Part shown: positions 13,659 through 18,436 of the stretch, piece by piece
Layout: each line of letters starts with the position of its first letter
Numbering within the stretch: the first letter of the stretch is position 1
Assembly (NCBI GenBank): GCA_030148625.1
Contig: JASBTC010000184.1
Span: 1-18,436, forward strand
DNA from: Sphingobium sp.
GTDB lineage: Bacteria > Pseudomonadota > Alphaproteobacteria > Sphingomonadales > Sphingomonadaceae
Length of the DNA stretch: 18,436 nt
Direction of reading: 5' to 3'
The notes under the pieces: generated by a model
Seen by the model: the letters and a program-made list of their open reading frames with translations, nothing else
What the model was told of the DNA's origin: nothing
Databases searched by the model: none
Program-made: the position numbers and the translations under genes

Positions 13659-16052
13659 ATGCTGAAATTCACCATCCGCCTGCTGCCGGCCTTGCTCGCC
13701 ACGGCGGCCGCCATGCCCCTTCAGGCCGAGACCGCATCGCCGGTTCTCACCAAGGCCGATTATGACCGCGCCGCGCGCTTTCTCGCCCAGAATAGCGAGC
13801 GGCAGGTGCTCAACGCGGCGGTGGAGCCGCACTGGCTGCCGGGCGGCGATCGTTTCTGGTATCGCCGCCAGACGGCGCCGGACCGGGCGGTGTTCGTGAT
13901 CGTCGACCCTGCAAAGGGCGGTGCGCGAACACCCGCGTTCGACCATGCCGCTATCGCCGCCGGCCTTTCCAGGGCGCTCGGTCGGACGGTCGAGGCCGAC
14001 AAGTTGCCGTTCAGGCTTTTCCGCTATGGCGACAAGGGTGCGGTCGAAGCCATCGTCGATGGCAAGCTCTGGTCGTGTTCCGGGGCGCCGGTCGCCTGTC
14101 GCGGCAGCGATGCGCCGAAGCCGGTCGTGACCGAGATCGCGTCTCCCGACGGCAAATGGCTGGCCTATGTGAAGGACGACAATATCCGGATCAGGTCGGC
14201 GCAAGGTGGCGAGGATTTCGCGCTCACCACCGATGGCGTGCCCGATTTCGGCTGGGGCGTTCAGCCCGGCGCCAATTTCGGGGCGACGGCGATGAAGCAG
14301 GCCGGAAAACCATATCCGCCGGCGCTGCTCTGGTCGCCGGATTCCTCGCATATCCTCACGCAGCGGATCGACGACCGGAAAACGGGCCTGATGGGTCTGC
14401 TGCAATCCGCGCCGCAGGATGGCGCCGTACGGCCGAAGCTTCATGCCTGGCGAATGCCACAACCGATGGACGCCGACATTCCGGCCTCCGAGCCCTGGGT
14501 TTTCGACATCGCCAGCCGCAAGGGCGTCAAGGTGGACGTGCCGCCGATCCCGTTCGGGCTGATGACGCCGGTGGAGGCCGGCGAAGCCTGGTGGTCGCAG
14601 GACGGCACATCGATCGGGCTTCTTACCCGCAGCCGCTACGTCAAGACCATGACGCTCTATCGCGTCGATCCGGCCACAGGCACGGCGCGGACGCTCGTTT
14701 CGGAAGATGCCAAGACCTTCATCGAAGCGGCGGGAACCGCGATGCGGCCGATGGTCCAGATCCTGGGCAATGGCGATATCGTCTGGTTCTCCGAGCGCGA
14801 CGGCCATGGCCGGCTCTATCTCTACGACGCCGGCGGCGCGTTGAAGCGCGTGCTCGGGCAGGGGCCGGGACAGATCAAGGGCATCGTCCGTCTCGACGAG
14901 CGAACGAAGCAGGCATATGTGCGCGCCAATGGCCGCGAGGACGGCGAAGACCCGTATCTGACCAACCTCTATCGGCTCAGCCTCGATACCGGCGATATGG
15001 TCCGGCTGACGCCCGAAACCGGCGATCACGGCGTCGGCTTCACCGACGGCTTCGCGCAGGACTTCAATCCGGACCCGATGTCCCCGCCGGGCACGACCAC
15101 CGGCTTTTCACCCAGCGGCCGATATTTCGTCGACAGCTATTCGACGGTGGAGACGCCGCCCGTCAGCGTCCTGCGCCGCGCGGACGGAAAGCTGGTGACG
15201 GTACTCGAACGCGCCGATGCGTCGCCGCTGAAAGCCGGCGGTTTCACGCCGCCCGAGCGTTTCACCGCCAAGGCAGCGGACGGGCAGACGACGCTCTACG
15301 GCGTGATCCTGCGCCCGAGCAATTTCGATCCGTCGCGGCGCTATCCGGTGATCGACCAGATCTATCCCGGGCCCCAGGCGCGCCGCACGCCCAACGGCTT
15401 CATGGACGCGGTGTTCGACCATAGTTTCTCCCAGTCGATGGCCGAATTGGGTTTCATCGTCATACTGGTGGACGGGCGCGGTACGCCGGGACGCGACAAG
15501 GCGTTCCTCGATCTGTCCTATGGCAAGCTCGCCAATGGCGGCTTTCTCGAGGATCATGTCTCGGCGATCAAGGAACTGGGCGGTTCGCGTCCCTGGATGG
15601 ATCTCGACCGGGTCGGCATTTACGGCATTTCGGGCGGCGGCAATGCGACCGCGCGTGCGATGTTCGCCTTTCCGGACTTCTACAAGGTCGGCGTCGCCCA
15701 GGCCGGCAATCACGACCAGCGCGGCTACGTCTATATGTGGGGTGAGATCTATAACGGCCCCGACGACGGCCAGAATTACGCCGCCACCTCGAACGCCGCC
15801 ATCGCGAAGAATCTGAAGGGCAAGCTGCTGCTGATGCACGGCGACATGGATTCCAACGTGTCGCCGGCGCTGACGATGCAGGTGGTCGATGCACTCATCA
15901 AGGCGAACAAGGATTTCGACATGCGCATCATTCCCAATCTCGGCCATGCCTGGGGGCCGTACGCGACCCGTATCACCTGGGATTACATGGTCGAGCATCT
16001 GATGGGTGCGACCCCACCCAGGGAATATGCCATGCCGACGGCGGAAAAGTGA
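13659..16052 (+). CDS. Exported S9 family (dipeptidyl-peptidase IV-like) serine peptidase
   Basis: A 797-residue protein. A signal peptide ends at LQA before Glu24. Residues about 60-530 are a DPP-IV-type beta propeller (ASPDGKWLAYVKDDN at 161-175 is a typical blade), with a probable disulfide pair Cys140/Cys147. The alpha/beta-hydrolase domain is at about 540-780. The oxyanion tyrosine lies in QIYPGP, followed by VDGRGTPGRD, nucleophile Ser658 in YGISGGGN, Asp731 in HGDMDSNV and His763 in GHAWG, giving a complete S9 triad. The residue after Ser is Gly, where DPP-IV has Tyr. A strong GGGGGGA precedes the ATG. S9 enzymes cut short peptides, often after proline. Lasso-peptide isopeptidases are also S9-like and occur beside FecI/FecR/receptor genes, so that is an alternative, but no lasso-peptide synthesis gene is present here. 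Confidence 0.9.
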   Translation: MLKFTIRLLPALLATAAAMPLQAETASPVLTKADYDRAARFLAQNSERQVLNAAVEPHWLPGGDRFWYRRQTAPDRAVFVIVDPAKGGARTPAFDHAAIAAGLSRALGRTVEADKLPFRLFRYGDKGAVEAIVDGKLWSCSGAPVACRGSDAPKPVVTEIASPDGKWLAYVKDDNIRIRSAQGGEDFALTTDGVPDFGWGVQPGANFGATAMKQAGKPYPPALLWSPDSSHILTQRIDDRKTGLMGLLQSAPQDGAVRPKLHAWRMPQPMDADIPASEPWVFDIASRKGVKVDVPPIPFGLMTPVEAGEAWWSQDGTSIGLLTRSRYVKTMTLYRVDPATGTARTLVSEDAKTFIEAAGTAMRPMVQILGNGDIVWFSERDGHGRLYLYDAGGALKRVLGQGPGQIKGIVRLDERTKQAYVRANGREDGEDPYLTNLYRLSLDTGDMVRLTPETGDHGVGFTDGFAQDFNPDPMSPPGTTTGFSPSGRYFVDSYSTVETPPVSVLRRADGKLVTVLERADASPLKAGGFTPPERFTAKAADGQTTLYGVILRPSNFDPSRRYPVIDQIYPGPQARRTPNGFMDAVFDHSFSQSMAELGFIVILVDGRGTPGRDKAFLDLSYGKLANGGFLEDHVSAIKELGGSRPWMDLDRVGIYGISGGGNATARAMFAFPDFYKVGVAQAGNHDQRGYVYMWGEIYNGPDDGQNYAATSNAAIAKNLKGKLLLMHGDMDSNVSPALTMQVVDALIKANKDFDMRIIPNLGHAWGPYATRITWDYMVEHLMGATPPREYAMPTAEK

Positions 16053-16061
16053 GCTGAAGCG

Positions 16062-17468
16062 ATGACGAAACCCATCATCCGAGCCGCGGCCCTGGCGCTG
16101 ATCGTCGCCATGGCGGCTTCCGCCGGCGCGCAGGAGCCCTCCAGGCCGAACGATCGGACCGGCCTGTTCGACGCGAACACCGCGACCAGCAACGATCTGC
16201 GCCGCGTGCCGGTCGCCCCCGGCACGAACGCGCCCAAGGGCACGATCGTGATCCGCAACGCCCGGCTGTTCGACGGCACCGGCGCCGCCGTCCGCACCGT
16301 CGATATCGTCATCGAGGGCGACCGGATCGTCCGGATCGGCGCGCCGGCCGAACCCCCGGCGGGTGCCGAGGTGATCGACGCGCGCGGGCGCACCATCATG
16401 CCCGGCCTGATCGACCTTCACACCCACCTGACCTATGTCCATTCCTTCGGTCTTCCCGCCCCCGTGTCGGACGAAAGCCAGGCGGGCGCCGCGCTGCGCG
16501 GGGCGGAGCGGCTGCGCTATTTCGCGGAAAGCGGGGTCACCAGCGTGCGCGACGTCGCGTCCCACGGCATGGCGCCGTTCCTGCTCAAGGAGGAGGTCGC
16601 GGCCGGAAACATTCCCGGCCCGCGCATCTTCGCCGCCGGCCAGTTGATCGTCGGCGAGGGCGGCCATGGCACTGAAGGCTATGGAAGCCGGACGGCCCCG
16701 GAATATTCCGACGCGGCCGTGCGCGAGGCGACGGGCCCGGAGGATTGGCGCAAGGCGGTGCGCACCAATTTCAAGCGCGGCGCCGACCTGATCAAGCTCG
16801 CCAGCCATTTCAGCCAGGACGAAGTCGATGCCGCCGTCGACGAGGCCCACAAGCTCGGGTTGCGCGTCACGGTGGATTCGGAATCGATCTACACGGCGAT
16901 GGCGGTGAAGGCGGGTGTCGACAGCGTCGAGCATCCGCTGCCGCGCAGCGACGAGACGGTGAAGCTGATGGCGAAAAAGGGGATCGCGTCGGTCCCGACC
17001 TTCGTGCCCTATCAATATATCAACGCCATGGGCGGCTATTACGGCTCGACCTCGCGCCGCTTCACCATCTCGGACGCGACCATGTTCGCGATGGGCGCGA
17101 AGCTGAAATCTGCCGGCGTGAAGCTTGGCGTCGGGACCGACCTGGTCGTCGACTGGCACCGCCATCTGCCCGAAGCCTATGTCCAGGAACTGCGCAATTT
17201 CCGTCGCCTCGGCTATTCCGCGCCCGAAGCCCTGGTCGCCGCCACCCGGACCAGTGCGGAAATATTGGGAATGGACGATCGCCTCGGCACCTTGCAACCG
17301 GGCAAGCTCGCCGACCTGATCATCGTCGACGGCAAGCCCGACCAGGATCTTGAGGATCTGAAGAAAGTGGATCTCGTCATCGTCGGCGGGCGCGTCGTCG
17401 TCCGCGACGGCCGTGCGGTCCTGCTGCCGCGCATCGAGGACAAGCCGCCCTTTTCCAGCAGGAACTAG
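16062..17468 (+). CDS. Exported amidohydrolase (imidazolonepropionase-like/dipeptidase type)
   Basis: A 468-residue protein with a signal peptide (cleavage near AGA-Gln24). The composite beta domain flanks an amidohydrolase barrel. Seen metal-site residues are H120-T-H122 in LIDLHTHL, Lys245 in LIKLAS (the usual carboxylated lysine), His291 in VEHP and Asp360 in GVGTDL. The strand-5 motif, HAHG in many relatives, reads VDSES (271-275), so the expected histidine is replaced by Asp272/Glu274. Relatives include imidazolonepropionase-like dipeptidases (Xaa-Pro or Xaa-Arg type), which suits the S9 peptidase nine bases upstream: the pair may degrade an imported peptide stepwise. The ribosome binding site is weak (GAAG). 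The stop TAG (17466-17468) is part of repeat copy 6. Activity is uncertain given the altered site. Confidence 0.88.
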   Translation: MTKPIIRAAALALIVAMAASAGAQEPSRPNDRTGLFDANTATSNDLRRVPVAPGTNAPKGTIVIRNARLFDGTGAAVRTVDIVIEGDRIVRIGAPAEPPAGAEVIDARGRTIMPGLIDLHTHLTYVHSFGLPAPVSDESQAGAALRGAERLRYFAESGVTSVRDVASHGMAPFLLKEEVAAGNIPGPRIFAAGQLIVGEGGHGTEGYGSRTAPEYSDAAVREATGPEDWRKAVRTNFKRGADLIKLASHFSQDEVDAAVDEAHKLGLRVTVDSESIYTAMAVKAGVDSVEHPLPRSDETVKLMAKKGIASVPTFVPYQYINAMGGYYGSTSRRFTISDATMFAMGAKLKSAGVKLGVGTDLVVDWHRHLPEAYVQELRNFRRLGYSAPEALVAATRTSAEILGMDDRLGTLQPGKLADLIIVDGKPDQDLEDLKKVDLVIVGGRVVVRDGRAVLLPRIEDKPPFSSRN

Positions 17469-17571
17469 AGCATTTTGAAGTCAGGTGGACTCACCTGACG
17501 GCTCGCAAAATGCGGAAGACAAATACTCAATAGAGCGGGATGCGCTTCAACCTAAGCGCATCCCGCTCTAG
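17465..17571 (+). repeat. Structured intergenic repeat, copy 6 (modules A and B, both stems perfect)
   Basis: It starts with CTAG at 17465-17468, which contains the stop codon of the amidohydrolase gene. Module A: outer stem GCATTTTG (17470-17477) with CAAAATGC (17506-17513); inner hairpin GTCAGGTG (17480-17487), loop GACT, CACCTGAC (17492-17499); linker GGCTCG. Both stems are perfect although their sequences differ from the other copies. The tail GAAGACAAATA follows. Module B is a perfect 17-base-pair hairpin (17531-17547 with 17554-17570, loop CAACCT), flanked on the right by CTAG (17568-17571). The CTA at 17568-17570 is the stop codon of the opposing hydrolase gene. Thus one element ends both convergent genes. 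Confidence 0.9.
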
Positions 17572-18436
17572 CCCAATTCCTTCGCGAAGAAGTCCGCCAC
17601 CACCCGATAGACTTGCCGGGATTCGGGCAGATCGGAATTGTAGAAGAATGCGTGCCACATCCCTTCCCACATATGCAGCCTGGCGGTCACGCCGGCGCGA
17701 CTGAGGCGCCGATGGCTCTCGACGCCCGCGGAGAATGCGAAGTCGCGCGTGCCCCCGACGATCAGCGTCGGCGGAAACTGCGCCAGCACCGCCGGGGAGA
17801 AATGCGGCGAGACCAGCGGATCTTCGATATTCGTCTCCGCCAGATAGCTGGACCATCTGTCGGTATTCTCCGGCGCAGGCCCTTCTCCGGTCAGCGCCAG
17901 GCCCCAGAACCGCGAATCCCCCGACCATCGGGTGGCGGCCATTGCCGAGAATATGCCGATCGCGCCCGGCCTCGGCAGGCCCTGGTCGAGAAACCAGGCG
18001 ACGGCCATCGCCGCGAGCATCCCGCCCGCCGAGCATCCGAAAATGCCGATATTTTCGGGACGATAGCGTTTCAGAAGCGCCCGATAGATCGCCGCGACGT
18101 CTTCGCTGGCGGCCGGAAAGCGATGCTCGGGCCCTTGCCGATAATCGACGGTCACCACTTTGATGCCCGCGGTGACGGCGATGGGAATCGCCTCGACCAG
18201 GCCGCCGAGTCCGGCGCCGATCTCGAAACCGCCGCCATGCAGATTGATCAGAATGCGGTCGGCATTGTGCGCCGCCACGCCGGCCAGGGGCGTGACCACC
18301 GCCGTGCCGACGCCGCCGATATTCTCTTCGCCGACATCATATGAATAGCGTTTGCGATGGCGGGCTAGGTGCGGCGCGTAGAGGCGTTCGTCCGCCTTTT
18401 GCCGCGTCGAGAGAATGTCGTCGCCGATCCATTGGG
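17568..18436 (-). CDS. Hormone-sensitive-lipase-type alpha/beta hydrolase (5' end beyond window)
   Basis: The open frame runs from the stop at 17568 to the right edge with no stop, so the N-terminus lies outside. The last visible upstream residues read QWIGDDILSTRQKADERLYA, a typical N-terminal cap region. The catalytic features of the bacterial HSL (family IV) esterases are present: oxyanion motif HGGG (18239-18228), nucleophile Ser in GCSAGG (Ser codon 18032-18030), Asp in GGTRDF (codon 17744-17742), and His in MWHAFF (codon 17654-17652). These enzymes hydrolyse short-chain esters or act on activated acyl or carbamate substrates. An internal GTG at 18299 is not the real start, because family-like sequence continues upstream of it. 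It is convergent with the amidohydrolase gene, and its stop codon lies inside repeat copy 6. Confidence 0.88.
   Translation of the reverse strand, partial: QWIGDDILSTRQKADERLYAPHLARHRKRYSYDVGEENIGGVGTAVVTPLAGVAAHNADRILINLHGGGFEIGAGLGGLVEAIPIAVTAGIKVVTVDYRQGPEHRFPAASEDVAAIYRALLKRYRPENIGIFGCSAGGMLAAMAVAWFLDQGLPRPGAIGIFSAMAATRWSGDSRFWGLALTGEGPAPENTDRWSSYLAETNIEDPLVSPHFSPAVLAQFPPTLIVGGTRDFAFSAGVESHRRLSRAGVTARLHMWEGMWHAFFYNSDLPESRQVYRVVADFFAKELG

Noticed and set aside
11433..15029. A 1198-codon open frame on the minus strand across the TonB receptor and S9 peptidase genes
   Set aside because: It crosses two well-supported plus-strand genes and their intergenic gap, its product is rich in Arg/His/Asp/Gly without domain or motif, and long antisense frames are expected where the third codon position is almost always G or C.
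13659..16052. A lasso-peptide biosynthesis cluster
   Set aside because: The sigma/anti-sigma/receptor/S9 order resembles the accessory part of some lasso clusters, but no precursor peptide, cyclase (asparagine-synthetase-like) or transglutaminase-like B protein is encoded here.
15108..17297. A 729-codon open frame on the minus strand across the S9 peptidase and amidohydrolase genes
   Set aside because: Same reasons: low-information composition, spans two real genes with complete catalytic motifs, no ribosome binding site or family signal.
1636..17571. Reading the repeat hairpins as ordinary intrinsic terminators
   Set aside because: They sit at gene ends, but no copy has a T-run after either hairpin on the transcribed strand, one copy lies between divergent genes, and two copies occur between same-direction genes. 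A role in 3' processing or bidirectional termination is still possible but not shown.

Overview
The window is high-GC DNA from an alphaproteobacterium, most likely a sphingomonad (Sphingomonadaceae). This is inferred from the codon bias and very GC-rich third positions, the alphaproteobacterial DUF1489 gene, a cyclophilin N-terminus of the type I associate with Sphingomonadales, the FecI/FecR/TonB-receptor operon with an STN domain, and repeated CTAG-bordered intergenic palindromes. No rRNA, tRNA, CRISPR array, transposase, phage gene or plasmid function was seen. No stretch longer than about 300 bases lacks a gene.

Layout. Positions 1-63 hold the first 21 codons of a cyclophilin-type prolyl isomerase on the minus strand. 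It is divergent from an mgtE magnesium transporter (205-1638), which is followed by a DUF1489 gene (1776-2183). Three minus-strand genes come next: an M14-type zinc carboxypeptidase-like enzyme (2340-3278), then an exported S41 peptidase-like protein (3492-4838) coupled to an upstream MarR regulator (4835-5302). The MarR gene starts beside a perfect palindrome that overlaps its probable -10 box. A second two-gene minus-strand unit (flavin/PNPOx-fold protein 5832-6440 and VOC protein 5425-5835, overlapping by ATGA) is divergent from a LysR-type regulator (6517-7410), with a T-N11-A palindrome between them. Two small uncharacterised genes (membrane protein 7480-7863, exported protein 7912-8412) converge on another uncharacterised membrane-anchored protein (8524-9198, minus).

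The largest unit is a five-gene plus-strand operon: FecI-type sigma factor (9478-10065), FecR-type anti-sigma/transducer (10062-11012, ATGA overlap), TonB-dependent receptor with N-terminal STN signalling domain (11106-13595), exported S9/DPP-IV-like peptidase (13659-16052) and exported amidohydrolase (16062-17468). Inference: the receptor imports and senses a ligand, probably a peptide or peptide derivative, FecR and FecI relay occupancy to transcription, and the two periplasmic hydrolases break the ligand down. The window ends in a hormone-sensitive-lipase-type hydrolase (minus, from 17568 past the right edge).

The most unusual feature is a family of six dispersed, highly structured intergenic repeats (near 1636, 2181, 3386, 8409, 9355 and 17465). 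Module A is a nested double stem with loop GACT or GAAT. Five copies continue into module B, a long hairpin bordered by CTAG-like ends. The stems stay paired although their sequences differ between copies (covariation), and the first TAG of the element is the actual stop codon of the upstream gene in four of six copies. In two copies the far end of module B supplies the stop codon of the opposing gene. I do not recognise this as a named family.
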